Assembly: GCA_014654775.1 (NCBI GenBank) | Contig: JACVZW010000071.1 | Span: forward strand, 1 to 58,464 | DNA length: 58,464 bases | Source: Paracoccaceae bacterium | GTDB taxonomy: Bacteria; Pseudomonadota; Alphaproteobacteria; Rhodobacterales; Rhodobacteraceae | Direction: 5' to 3' | Shown: positions 16,940 to 27,049 of the stretch, one piece after another | How the letters are laid out: each line of letters begins with the position of its first letter | Numbering within the stretch: position 1 is the stretch's first letter | Translations under genes and position numbers: made by a program | Notes under the pieces: generated by a model | What the model was told of the DNA's origin: nothing | What the model saw: the letters and a program-made list of their open reading frames with translations, nothing else | The model's database searches: none

Positions 16940-18421
16940 TTACGCAAAAAGCGGAAAGGTCACGCCAAGCGCCCAAGCCAGCATCAGCCCGAAGCCCGCG
17001 CCCGCCACGGCAGGCAGGCCAGTGCGCCGACCGATCCAGCCCGACATCGTGCCGAAGATAAGGAAGAACAGCAGGATGATGGGCAGAATGATCAGCAGGA
17101 ACATCAGGCTGTCGAAGTTCAGCGCCACCGCGATCATCAACGACAGCAGGAACCCGCCCCGTGCAGCCAGCACCCGCCACAGCGGCGCGCGTCCACCCTC
17201 AGTCAGGATCGCATCGGCGACAAGATAGGGCACTGCCCCAAGGGCCAGCCCCACGATGATCAGCAACCGCCCGGGGTTCGGCAAGAAGGAGGCGACATAG
17301 CGATCCAGAACGCCCCCGATCATGGCGATGGCGAAAAGAGCGACCAGCCCGGCCAAGGGCCAGACGCGGGCCGGAAACTGCCCGAGCAGGAGCCCTGCCC
17401 GCCACAGGATGAAAAGGCTGACGGCAGCATAGGCTGCGAAATGCAGCACAAGGTAATCTGCGACCAGTACAGGAAGAAGCTGCGTCCGCACCGGGGCCAG
17501 AGCAAGGGGCACCAGAAGCACGGGGATCAAAGCCGCCATCAGAAAAGGCCGCAGGGCAATTGGCTTGGGCGCGGGTCCTTCGGGCAGGGCGCGCGCAAGG
17601 GGCCAGCCCAGTGCTGCCAATGCGCACAGCAGGCTAAGGATCCACAGGCCGCGCGGCGGCGGATCGGCCTGCCCCGCAAGACCAAAGCTGGCGTTCAGCC
17701 AGTCTACTGCCTCTACCTGCGCCGGGCCGGAATAGAGGACGCCCACATGTTCCACCCCCGGGGCAAGAACCGCCCGTCGGGCCGTTCCCACAGACGGATC
17801 GCCCACCGTCTGGCCAAGGCCCGCCGCCGGATCGGCCAACTGCAGCATGTCCCGCGCCGCATCGGCAAGGCCACCCTCCCATTCCCCGGTAATCAGCAGC
17901 AGGTTGCGCGGAAACTCTGCCGTGACCGCCTTAGAGAAAGCCGAGATGGCCACGATGGCGTCAACCTTCGGCCCCGCGGCAGCCGCGCGGATGATGATGT
18001 CGGACGCCATGGAATGCCCCAGATAGGCGAGCCTCCCATCCGCCCGCGGATGCGCCAGCGCCGCGTCGGCCACCGCGCGCACCTCGTCCACCAAAAGGCG
18101 CGTCGTGCCATCGACCGAGGTGACATCCCCCGTCATGGGCCGCGGATTGCGGCCATGTCCCATGAAATCGAAACTGACAACAAGATAGCCCGCCTTCGCC
18201 AGAGTCAGCGCGAAAGGCTCCATCAAGGGGCGCGACCCGGCAAAGCCGTGGGCCACGATCACCACGGGTGCAAGGCCCTGCCCGTCCGGTTCATAGACGG
18301 TCGCGGGCGGCCCGGCCGGAACGGGAAAAGGCGCGATGGACAAACCGGCACGGCCCGACTCGAGCATCCAGATCGAAAGCAAACTGGCGATCAACGCCAG
18401 AACCGCAACACCGATGCGCAC
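16940..18421 (-). CDS. alpha/beta hydrolase fused to a polytopic membrane domain
   Basis: A 493-residue protein. An N-terminal membrane anchor (VAVLALIASLLSIWML) leads to an alpha/beta-hydrolase domain (about 40-260): oxyanion region VVIVAHGFAGSR, then VSFDFMGHGRN, and nucleophile elbow LGHSMAS with Ser 137; a catalytic His is likely in GVEHVGVLYSG. The C-terminal half (about 275-490) consists of some six to seven membrane helices with no recognised family. The family of such dienelactone hydrolase/membrane fusions is uncharacterised. It lies 211 bases upstream of the histidine kinase gene on the same strand, and aroB follows upstream. Substrate unknown; a lipid or ester hydrolysed at the membrane is a guess. 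Confidence 0.75.
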   Translation of the reverse strand: MRIGVAVLALIASLLSIWMLESGRAGLSIAPFPVPAGPPATVYEPDGQGLAPVVIVAHGFAGSRPLMEPFALTLAKAGYLVVSFDFMGHGRNPRPMTGDVTSVDGTTRLLVDEVRAVADAALAHPRADGRLAYLGHSMASDIIIRAAAAGPKVDAIVAISAFSKAVTAEFPRNLLLITGEWEGGLADAARDMLQLADPAAGLGQTVGDPSVGTARRAVLAPGVEHVGVLYSGPAQVEAVDWLNASFGLAGQADPPPRGLWILSLLCALAALGWPLARALPEGPAPKPIALRPFLMAALIPVLLVPLALAPVRTQLLPVLVADYLVLHFAAYAAVSLFILWRAGLLLGQFPARVWPLAGLVALFAIAMIGGVLDRYVASFLPNPGRLLIIVGLALGAVPYLVADAILTEGGRAPLWRVLAARGGFLLSLMIAVALNFDSLMFLLIILPIILLFFLIFGTMSGWIGRRTGLPAVAGAGFGLMLAWALGVTFPLFA

Positions 18422-18484
18422 CCTGCCGCGCCCCCGCTATCCCTGCCCGGACAAAGCTAGACCGGACCGCCGCTCCGGCCAGCC

Positions 18485-19600
18485 TTAGCGGCGCCGCGCC
18501 AAGGCATCCTCAAGAAGCCTGCCCACAAGATCGGGCGGCACATCCTCGGCCACGAAGGCGGAACCGATGCCACGCGCCAGAATGAAACGCAGGCGCCCAT
18601 CGACGACCTTCTTGTCCTGCCCCATCAGGCGCAACAGATCCTGCGCCGCGGGCAGATCCCCCGGGATGTCAGCAAGATCCACCTTCATCCCCATCGACCG
18701 CAGATGCGCCCGCACCCGGCTCGGCGCTTCTTGCGCGCATAGGCCCAACCGCTGAGACAGTTCAAAGGCCAGCGCGCAGCCGATCGCCACCCCTTCACCA
18801 TGCAGCAGCCGGTCGGAATAGCCGGTGGCCTTTTCCAGCGCGTGGCAAAAGGTATGGCCAAGGTTCAGAAGCGCGCGCTCGCCCTCTTCCGTCTCGTCGC
18901 GTTCGACAATGCCCGCCTTCATCTCAACCGACCGGCGCACCGCATGCTGCAGATCATCCGACCTGATGGCCAAGGTCGGCCCCGCCGCCTCAAGCCAGTC
19001 AAAAAAGGCCGCATCACCCAATAATCCGTATTTCACCACCTCGCCGTATCCGGCAAGAAAGTCCCGCCGCGGCAGGCTGTTGAGCACCGAGATATCGGCC
19101 AGAACCAAAGACGGTTGATGAAATGCCCCCACAAGGTTCTTGCCCTGCGTCGTGTTGATCCCGGTCTTGCCACCCACCGAACTGTCGACCTGCGCCAGAA
19201 GGGTTGTCGGGATCTGCACAAAACGCACCCCGCGCCGCAGGACAGCCGCAGCAAACCCCACCAAGTCACCGATGACGCCGCCACCGAAAGCGATGACGAT
19301 GTCGCGTCGCTCGATCTTCTGGTCCAACAGCCATTCGACGCAGCGGGTGAACTGCGGCCAGCCCTTCGTCGCCTCGCCGGCAGGCAGGGAAAGGGTCGCG
19401 ACTGTGATTCCCTCGGCCTCAAGCGCCGCGACTAGGCGCGGCAGGTGCAGCGCGGCTACGGCGTCATCCGTGACGACCGCCGCACGGCGGCGGGCCAGCA
19501 GAGGAGCGATTTCGGCCCCGGCTCTGTCGATCAGCCCGGGGCCGACGCGCACCTCGTAGGACCGCGCGCCAAGCGCAACGGGAACAACATCCAGCGCCAT
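18485..19600 (-). CDS. aroB: 3-dehydroquinate synthase
   Basis: Second enzyme of the shikimate pathway, converting DAHP to 3-dehydroquinate using NAD+ and a divalent metal. The 371-residue sequence contains the NAD-binding GGGVIGDLVGFAAAVLRRG, the metal-ligand regions YGEVVKYGLL and LNLGHTFCHALE, and VGGKTGINTTQGKNLVGAF, all diagnostic. The C-terminal tail is slightly longer than in E. coli. It starts three bases after the aroK stop, giving an aroK-aroB operon. Confidence 0.97.
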   Translation of the reverse strand: MALDVVPVALGARSYEVRVGPGLIDRAGAEIAPLLARRRAAVVTDDAVAALHLPRLVAALEAEGITVATLSLPAGEATKGWPQFTRCVEWLLDQKIERRDIVIAFGGGVIGDLVGFAAAVLRRGVRFVQIPTTLLAQVDSSVGGKTGINTTQGKNLVGAFHQPSLVLADISVLNSLPRRDFLAGYGEVVKYGLLGDAAFFDWLEAAGPTLAIRSDDLQHAVRRSVEMKAGIVERDETEEGERALLNLGHTFCHALEKATGYSDRLLHGEGVAIGCALAFELSQRLGLCAQEAPSRVRAHLRSMGMKVDLADIPGDLPAAQDLLRLMGQDKKVVDGRLRFILARGIGSAFVAEDVPPDLVGRLLEDALARRR

Positions 19601-19603
19601 GCC

Positions 19604-20149
19604 TTATTCCTCTTCCACCACGTCGGGCCGGGCCATCAGCGCTGCCACGACCTTGGCCGCCATCTCATCGATCGACAGGTCGGCGGCACTGTCCACCACG
19701 ACATCGGCAAGGCTGTAGAACGGCACGCGCGCCTCGTAAAGCTGGCGGAGCGTTTCGCGCGGATTTGCAGTGCGCAGCAAGGGCCGAGTCGTCTTATGGC
19801 GCACCCGCTGCCAGAGCAGATCGAGATCGGCCCGCAACCAGACCGAAACACCTGCCTCCTGCACCAAAGCGCGGTTCGTCTCGGACAAGAAGGCACCTCC
19901 GCCCGTCGACAGGACGCAGGGCGCGCCACGCAGAAGCCGGGCCAACACCTCGGTTTCACGGGCTCGGAAGAAGGCTTCGCCGTCGCGTTCGAAGATCTCG
20001 GGGATGCTGCGCTGGGCGGCCTTCACGATCTCTTCGTCCGAATCGAGGAACGGAACGCCAAGGGCCCGCCCGACCGCCGTGCCGACGGCGGTCTTGCCAG
20101 CCCCCATCATGCCCACCATCACCACCGTCTTCTTCAGCCGCCGCATCAC
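19604..20149 (-). CDS. aroK: shikimate kinase
   Basis: Phosphorylates shikimate at the 3-hydroxyl using ATP. In the 181-residue protein Walker A is GMMGAGKT (residues 13-20), the shikimate-binding Asp lies in FLDSDEEI, the next substrate motif is STGGGAF, and a LID region with R-x-P follows (RHKTTRPLL). First gene of the aroK-aroB operon and divergent from the small membrane gene at 20364; the 214-base gap between holds promoter elements. Confidence 0.96.
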   Translation of the reverse strand: MMRRLKKTVVMVGMMGAGKTAVGTAVGRALGVPFLDSDEEIVKAAQRSIPEIFERDGEAFFRARETEVLARLLRGAPCVLSTGGGAFLSETNRALVQEAGVSVWLRADLDLLWQRVRHKTTRPLLRTANPRETLRQLYEARVPFYSLADVVVDSAADLSIDEMAAKVVAALMARPDVVEEE

Positions 20150-20224
20150 CCGCTGCCTGCTTCACCTTTGCGTGTCCGGCGCAATTCCGCCCGTCGACAG
20201 ATGCATCCTTGCTCCTTCAATGGC

Positions 20225-20253
20225 GTGAACTCGCCACGAAAGCCATATATAAT
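20225..20253 (+). promoter_or_regulatory. promoter candidate for the small-gene/xerD operon
   Basis: Perfect -10 TATAAT (20248-20253) preceded by a 17-base spacer and a weak -35 GTGAAC (20225-20230). Transcription would start near 20260, about 105 bases before the first gene. Confidence 0.45.
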
Positions 20254-20289
20254 CGTGGTTGTCCCCGCTGCGCGTGTATCAGGGACAAA

Positions 20290-20340
20290 ACCCTTCGCCC
20301 GACGAAGGGTCGTAACGATCAAGCGCCGCAGCAAGCGGCG
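20290..20340 (+). promoter_or_regulatory. two tandem hairpins in the 5' leader
   Basis: ACCCTTCG / CGAAGGGT (20290-20310, perfect 8-bp stem) and CGCCGC / GCGGCG (20324-20340, perfect 6-bp stem, loop AGCAA). Neither is followed by a U-run, so they are not ordinary terminators; the second ends 23 bases before the ATG at 20364. Confidence 0.4.
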
Positions 20341-20363
20341 GCAATAATGACGAGGCAAGACTC

Positions 20364-20498
20364 ATGGGGCGCATTTTCAAGGCAGTACTGGTTCTGGCGA
20401 TCCTCGGTTTCGTCGCGCTAACGGGATTCGCCTATCTGGGCGATCTCCGGCCGGACCAAGGCGAAGTGAAGGTTCCGGTGACGCTGAATGCCGATTGA
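20364..20498 (+). CDS. 44-residue single-pass membrane protein
   Basis: A very short gene: MGRIFKAVLVLAILGFVALT begins a single membrane helix, followed by AYLGDLRPDQGEVKVPVTLNAD. Its stop overlaps the start of the next gene by 11 bases, a typical translational-coupling layout. I infer it is real from the membrane helix, the overlap and the fit to the intergenic space between aroK and xerD; I recall a similar small gene at this place in other Rhodobacteraceae but cannot confirm it here. Function unknown. Confidence 0.65.
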   Translation: MGRIFKAVLVLAILGFVALTGFAYLGDLRPDQGEVKVPVTLNAD

Positions 20499-22029
20499 GG
20501 CACGCCGCATCGGGCGCATTCTCGCGCTCTGCCTGCTGATGCCCCTGCCGGGGCATGCGGAAGAACCGCTTTCCGCCATCGACTGGCTGTCGCAATCGGT
20601 GGCAACTCCAGCCCCCGTTCCGGTCGATCCGGCGCGACCCACCGCAACGACCGGTGTCACCCAAGGCGCGGTGGCCGTCACGGTCATCGGCGCACCCTCG
20701 GCCGATGCGGTGGGATTGCTGCCGCCCACGGTAACGGGGCTGCCTGCCAGTCTCTGGGGCCCGGGCCGCACAACTGACATCGCGGCGCTGTTGACGGCGG
20801 AACGGGTGGACAGTCTGCCCAGCCTGCGGGGCCTGCTGCTGACCGTCCTTCTGGCCGAGGCTCAGCCGCCCGCCGATGCGGGCACGGCGGCGACGCTGCT
20901 CATGGCGCGGATCGACAAACTGCTCGACATGGGCGCGCTTGATCAGGCGCGGGCGCTGCTTGACGCGGCGGGCAGCCGCGACCCGGGACTTTTCCGGCGC
21001 AGCTTCGACGTGGCGCTTCTGACCGGGGAGGAAGATCGCGGGTGCCGGATCATGGTAGAATCGCCCGGCCTCGCCCCCACCTTCCCCGCGCGAATCTTCT
21101 GCCTTGCGCGGTCGGGCGACTGGAACGCCGCGGCCCTGACCCTGCGGACCGGGCAAGCACTGGGCTACATCACAGATGAGGAAGATGCGCTGCTGTCGCG
21201 CTTCCTCGACCCCGACCTCTTCGAAGACGAACCGCCGCTTTCCACCCCGGCCCGGGTGACCCCGCTTGCCTGGCGGATGTTCGAGGCGATCGGCGAGCCG
21301 CTTTCCACCGCCACGCTTCCCATCGCCTTCGCCCATGCCGAACTGCGCCCGCAGGCCGGATGGAAGGCGCAGGTAGAGGCAGCAGAGCGTCTGGCCCGGG
21401 CAGGGGCGATCTCGCCCAATGTCCTGCTTGGGCTTTACACGGAACGTCGCGCCGCAGCCTCGGGCGGGGTCTGGGATCGTGTCGCCGCTTTCCAGCGGTT
21501 CGAGGCGGCACTCGACAAGGGCGATCAGGGGGCCATCGCCCGTATCCTGCCAGAAATCTGGTCCCAGATGACCGGGTCGGAGCTTGAGGTGCCTTTCGCC
21601 GATCTTTACGGCACGCGCCTTTCGGCCATCCCCTTCAGCGGCGAGGCCGCCGAAATCGCCTTTGCCGTGGGCCTTCTGTCGCCCGATTTCGAATCCATCG
21701 CGGCCAGACATGACCCCGCCAACCCGCGCGAAGCTTTTCTCATTGCGCTGGCCGAGGGCAATCTGGCCGGGCTGACCCCACCCGACAGCCTAGCGCGCGC
21801 CATTGCACCCGCCTTTCTGGGTCATGAACCCGATGCGGACCTGTCCCAACTGGTGGCCGAAGGCCGGATCGGCGAGGCGATCCTAATCGCCATCGAAAAG
21901 GTTGAACGCGGGGTGCAGGGCGATCTGGACGGGGTGACAGACGGTCTGGCCCTGCTGCGCGCAGTCGGCATGGAAAAGGCTGCGCGGCGCACTGCGCTGG
22001 AACTCGTCCTTCTCGAACGGCGCGGCTAG
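20488..22029 (+). CDS. secreted helical hypothetical protein
   Basis: A 513-residue protein with a cleavable-looking signal peptide (RRIGRILALCLLMPLPGHAE). The mature part starts with a Pro-rich stretch and then forms helical repeats reminiscent of TPR/Sel1-like solenoids (LDQARALLDAAGSRDPGLF; WNAAALTLRTGQALG). No catalytic motif is visible. Its ATG lies within the end of the 44-residue gene and its stop is two bases before xerD, so the three are one operon. I recognise only a conserved hypothetical of Rhodobacterales at this locus; a periplasmic role is likely. Confidence 0.8.
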   Translation: MPIEARRIGRILALCLLMPLPGHAEEPLSAIDWLSQSVATPAPVPVDPARPTATTGVTQGAVAVTVIGAPSADAVGLLPPTVTGLPASLWGPGRTTDIAALLTAERVDSLPSLRGLLLTVLLAEAQPPADAGTAATLLMARIDKLLDMGALDQARALLDAAGSRDPGLFRRSFDVALLTGEEDRGCRIMVESPGLAPTFPARIFCLARSGDWNAAALTLRTGQALGYITDEEDALLSRFLDPDLFEDEPPLSTPARVTPLAWRMFEAIGEPLSTATLPIAFAHAELRPQAGWKAQVEAAERLARAGAISPNVLLGLYTERRAAASGGVWDRVAAFQRFEAALDKGDQGAIARILPEIWSQMTGSELEVPFADLYGTRLSAIPFSGEAAEIAFAVGLLSPDFESIAARHDPANPREAFLIALAEGNLAGLTPPDSLARAIAPAFLGHEPDADLSQLVAEGRIGEAILIAIEKVERGVQGDLDGVTDGLALLRAVGMEKAARRTALELVLLERRG

Positions 22030-22031
22030 CC

Positions 22032-22979
22032 ATGGCCCCGCGTGGCGACAGCCTATGGATATCGACCTTTTTGGACGCTGCCGCCGCCGAACGCGACGCA
22101 GCGCGCAATACGCGGCTGGCCTATGGGCGCGACCTGACCGATGCCATGGGCTGGCTTGGCCGCAAAGGGCGCGATTTCGCCTCGGCGACGCGCGAGGATG
22201 TCGAAGCCTATATCGTCTCCTGCGAGGCGGAGGGTCTGTCCAAGGCGACACGTGCCCGCCGACTGTCGGCCTTGCGACAGCTTTATCGCTTCGCGCATGA
22301 AGAAGGCTGGCGTCCTGACAATCCCGCACTTCGCATCACCGGGCCGGGCGCAACCCAGCGCCTGCCAAAGACCCTGACCCTTGCCGAGGTGGAGCGCCTG
22401 CTGGCCGCTGCCCGCGACAAAGGACGGAGCGAAGAGGATCGTCTGCGCAACCGCTGCCTGATGGAACTTCTCTACGCCACGGGCATGCGGGTGTCGGAAC
22501 TGGTTTCTCTTCCCGTGGCGGCCGTGCGCGGCGACCCACGGATGATCCTCGTGCGCGGCAAGGGTGGCAAGGAGAGGATGGTGCCCCTCTCCGCGCCTGC
22601 CCGCGCGGCGCTGGCCGACTGGCTTGCCGCGCTTGACCGCACCGACGAGGCCGCACGCCAGAAGGGCCGCCCACCCGCGCGCCACCTCTTTCCTGGATCG
22701 GGCAGCGCGGGGCATCTGACGCGCCAGCATTTCCATCTGATGGTCAAAGACATGGCCGTGCTGGCGGGAATCGCCCCGTCCCGCGTCACTCCCCATACCT
22801 TGCGTCATGCCTTCGCCACCCATCTTCTTGCAGGCGGGGCCGACCTGCGGGTGATCCAGACGCTACTCGGTCATGCCGATGTTGCGACGACCGAAATCTA
22901 TACCCACGTGCTGGACGAGCATCTGAAGGACCTGGTGCTGGAACATCACCCCCTTGCCCGGGGCACGCGCAAGGCTTGA
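22032..22979 (+). CDS. xerD: tyrosine recombinase XerD
   Basis: Site-specific recombinase that, with XerC, resolves chromosome dimers at dif at the division septum. Of its 315 residues the SAM-like N-terminal domain is about 1-105 and the catalytic domain follows: Arg 153 (GMRVSELVSL), Lys near 177-180 (VRGKGGKER), His 255 and Arg 258 (HTLRHAFATHLL), His 281 and Tyr 290 (GHADVATTEIYTHV). All six catalytic residues are present, so it should be active. XerD rather than XerC is favoured by length and genomic position; no dif-like site was looked for beyond the window. Confidence 0.9.
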   Translation: MAPRGDSLWISTFLDAAAAERDAARNTRLAYGRDLTDAMGWLGRKGRDFASATREDVEAYIVSCEAEGLSKATRARRLSALRQLYRFAHEEGWRPDNPALRITGPGATQRLPKTLTLAEVERLLAAARDKGRSEEDRLRNRCLMELLYATGMRVSELVSLPVAAVRGDPRMILVRGKGGKERMVPLSAPARAALADWLAALDRTDEAARQKGRPPARHLFPGSGSAGHLTRQHFHLMVKDMAVLAGIAPSRVTPHTLRHAFATHLLAGGADLRVIQTLLGHADVATTEIYTHVLDEHLKDLVLEHHPLARGTRKA

Positions 22980-23031
22980 GCCTGCCGCATTCCTTCCCCA
23001 TGATGCCAGCAGAACCACGAACGGACCTTTC

Positions 23032-24347
23032 ATGACCCTCGATGCCGCCTTCTGGATCACGGCGCTTGCGATCCTTTGCCTTCTCTGCCTCTCGGCCTTC
23101 TTCTCCGGCTCTGAAACGGCACTGACAGCCTCCTCACGCGGCAAACTCAAGGCGCAGGCCGACAAGGGCTCACGCGGGGCTGCCACGGCCATGCAGGTGA
23201 CCGAAGACAGCGAACGCATGATCGGCGCGCTGCTCTTGGGCAACAACATCGTCAACATCCTGTCCGCCTCGCTGGCCACGGCGCTTTTTGTCCGACTCTT
23301 TGGCGAATCCGGGGTTGCCCTTGCCACGCTTGTGATGACCGCGCTGGTGCTGATTTTCGGCGAGGTGCTGCCCAAGACGCTTGCAATCACCTTTCCCGAG
23401 CCGGTTGCCACGCGCGTGGCCCCGGTGATCCGGGTGCTGATCGTCATTTTTTCTCCCATCGTCTCGGTTGTGCGGGCGGTCGTCCGTCTGATCCTGCGCA
23501 GCTTTGGCGTGACTGGAAACGAAGAGGGCCGCCTGACCGCGATGCGCGAAGAAATCGCAGGGACGATCGCGCTGGGACATTCCGAAGGTGCGGTGGAAAA
23601 GGATGCCCGCGACCGGTTGCTTGGCGCGCTGGACCTCACCCATCGCACGGTGGACGAGATCATGCGCCACCGCCGCCAGATCGAGATGATCAATGCTGAC
23701 GACAGCCCGGAAAAGATTTTGACGCAGGCATTGGCCTCGCCCCATACCCGCCTGCCCATCTTCCGCGAAAGCGATGACAACATCCTCGGCGTGATCCATG
23801 CCAAGGACCTTCTGCGCGAAGTGGACCGTCTGGTCCGCACCGACGGCGAAGGCGGCTTGGGCAATCTATCCGACCTCGACATCGTGAAGGTCGCGATGAA
23901 GCCCTACTTCATCCCCGAAACGACCACGCTTGACGAACAGATGCGCGAATTCCTCAAACGTCGCACCCATTTCGCGCTGGTCGTGGATGAATACGGCGCG
24001 CTGCAGGGCCTGATCACGCTGGAAGACATCCTTGAGGAGATTGTGGGCGAGATCACCGACGAATTCGACGTGGTTGCCAAGGATGGCGGGCTGACCCAGG
24101 CCGAAGGCGGCGACTATGTCGTCGACGGCGCGATGACGATCCGCGACCTCAACCGCGCGATGGACTGGTCGCTGCCCGATGAAGAGGCGAACACCATCGC
24201 GGGTCTTGTGATCCACGAGGCGCAGATGATCCCGGCCGAGGGTCAGGCCTTTATCTTCCACGGCTTCCGCTTCGAAGTGATGCAAAAGCGTGAAAACCGC
24301 ATAACGCGGCTGCGGCTGAGGGCGATTGAGACGGCCCGCGCCCGGGC

Positions 24348-24351
<4 letters not shown>
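23032..24351 (+). CDS. CNNM/CBS-domain protein of the CorC/HlyC family
   Basis: A 439-residue inner-membrane protein: a DUF21/CNNM membrane domain of about three to four helices (residues 1-180; FFSGSETALTASSRGKLK), two CBS domains (about 205-330; LPIFRESDDNILGVIHAKDLL and HFALVVDEYGALQGLITLED) and a C-terminal CorC_HlyC domain with GEITDEFD. Family members take part in Mg2+/Co2+ resistance or efflux; the older name hemolysin is misleading. Start ATG 23032; the upstream frame extends into the xerD end. Its TAG stop is shared with the convergent HerA-like gene. Confidence 0.88.
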
Positions 24352-25922
<1,571 letters not shown>

Positions 25923-26134
25923 TCCGCCACCCTTGCGCCATGCGCCAGCCCAGCCCCGGGACCGACTTTCGGGCGGCAGGATACATGCTTCCCGCCCGCT
26001 TTCCAGCCTTCTGGAACCAAGGCCCGCAACCCCGGTTGCACCGCCGGCGAAGCGCGCAACCAAAACGTGCAGTTTTGACCGAAAGGACAGGAATTCCCCA
26101 ATGTTTTCAGCACGGGACCAGATCATATTCCCTG

Positions 26135-26163
26135 TTGACGGGCCGGAAAATCCCGCTTAGCGT
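26135..26163 (+). promoter_or_regulatory. weak promoter candidate for the small RNA
   Basis: TTGACG (26135-26140), a 17-base spacer and TAGCGT (26158-26163). The -35 is good but the -10 poor (three of six). Confidence 0.25.
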
Positions 26164-26169
26164 CCAGTT

Positions 26170-26246
26170 AATGAAGTCGGCCAGTCCGACAGGGAGCAAA
26201 CAAAACGATACGGGACAGGGCCGGGCGACCGGCCCTTTTCTTTTTT
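26170..26246 (+). ncRNA. candidate small RNA ending in an intrinsic terminator
   Basis: A short AT-richer stretch has a small hairpin (GTCGG / CCGAC at 26176-26190), an A-rich single-stranded linker and then a 7-bp perfect stem GGGCCGG / CCGGCCC (26218-26235) followed by TTTTCTTTTTT. No gene lies upstream on the plus strand for 1.8 kb that could need this terminator, because the HerA-like gene runs the other way. A trans-acting sRNA is the simplest reading; no known family was recognised, and the 5' end is a guess. Confidence 0.4.
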
Positions 26247-26347
26247 CTCATCACGGCTTGGCTGCCCTCCGCCCATCGCGCGAATGGGGCCTGACACTCT
26301 GCCCCGCCCATGGTAATTCCCCCGGCAAATCACACGAGGTCAGACCC

Positions 26348-26989
26348 ATGTCTTTGTTCTCTCTTCCCCGTACCACTGCCCTTGCCCTCGCTCTTGGACT
26401 GACGGCCTTCGGCGGCAGCTTTGCCTTCGCGCAGGAAAGCACCGAAGGAACAGCCGCGCCTGCCGAGACGACGGCGGCAGAGGACCTGTCCATGGGGCAG
26501 GCCCCCGCCGATGGCCCCGGTTCGACCTATGTGAAGGAAGCCTTCAACGATTGGGAACTGCGCTGCGTGCGCGTCGAAAGCGGCGCGGAACCCTGCCAGC
26601 TCTATCAACTGCTCAAGGATGCTGAGGGCACGTCGGTGGCCGAGATGGGCTTGTTCTCGCTGCCCGACGGCGGCGAGGCAGCGGCGGGTGCGACGATCAT
26701 CGTGCCGCTCGAGACGCTGCTGACAGCAGGCTTGCGTCTTGGTGTCGATGCGGCGCAGCCGAAGATCTATCCTTTCACCTTCTGCTCGCAGGTGGGATGC
26801 GTGGCCCGCGTGGGCTTCACCGCCGAAGAAGTGGAAGGGTTCCGCAAGGGTAACAAGGCCGTTTTGACCATCGTCCCTGCCGTCGCGCCCGATCAGACCG
26901 TGGTGCTCGATATCTCGTTGGCCGGGTTCACCGCCGGGTTCGAGGCCGTGGCGGCCACCCGCGCCGCCGAAGGTCAAGCGCAGGAGTGA
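26348..26989 (+). CDS. invasion-associated locus B (IalB) family protein
   Basis: A 213-residue periplasmic protein. The signal peptide (TTALALALGLTAFGGSFAFA) is followed by an Ala/Glu-rich linker and an IalB domain from about 60: VKEAFNDWELRCVRV, then CQLYQLL and the strand-rich C-terminus (PFTFCSQVGCVARVGF). Four Cys suggest two disulfides. IalB was named for Bartonella invasion, but the family is general in alphaproteobacteria with no proven biochemical role. Start ATG 26348 preceded by GAGGT. Monocistronic. Confidence 0.88.
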   Translation: MSLFSLPRTTALALALGLTAFGGSFAFAQESTEGTAAPAETTAAEDLSMGQAPADGPGSTYVKEAFNDWELRCVRVESGAEPCQLYQLLKDAEGTSVAEMGLFSLPDGGEAAAGATIIVPLETLLTAGLRLGVDAAQPKIYPFTFCSQVGCVARVGFTAEEVEGFRKGNKAVLTIVPAVAPDQTVVLDISLAGFTAGFEAVAATRAAEGQAQE

Positions 26990-27049
26990 TTGCCTGATCC
27001 GACCCCGACAGGCGCGCAGGGCAACCTGCGCGCCTTTTCCATGGCCGAT

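Larger units (their letters stand above)
25923..26347. other. 425-base gap with an internal transcription unit
   Basis: The divergent HerA-like and IalB-family genes leave a long gap. It holds two TTGAC-type boxes on the plus strand (about 26070 and 26135) and one strong terminator (26218-26246) well before the IalB start, described separately. No open frame looks protein-like. Confidence 0.5.

Noticed and set aside
16778-18460. 560-codon plus-strand frame opposite the hydrolase-membrane gene
   Set aside because: Gln/Arg/Pro-rich shadow; the opposite frame has clear hydrolase motifs and membrane helices.
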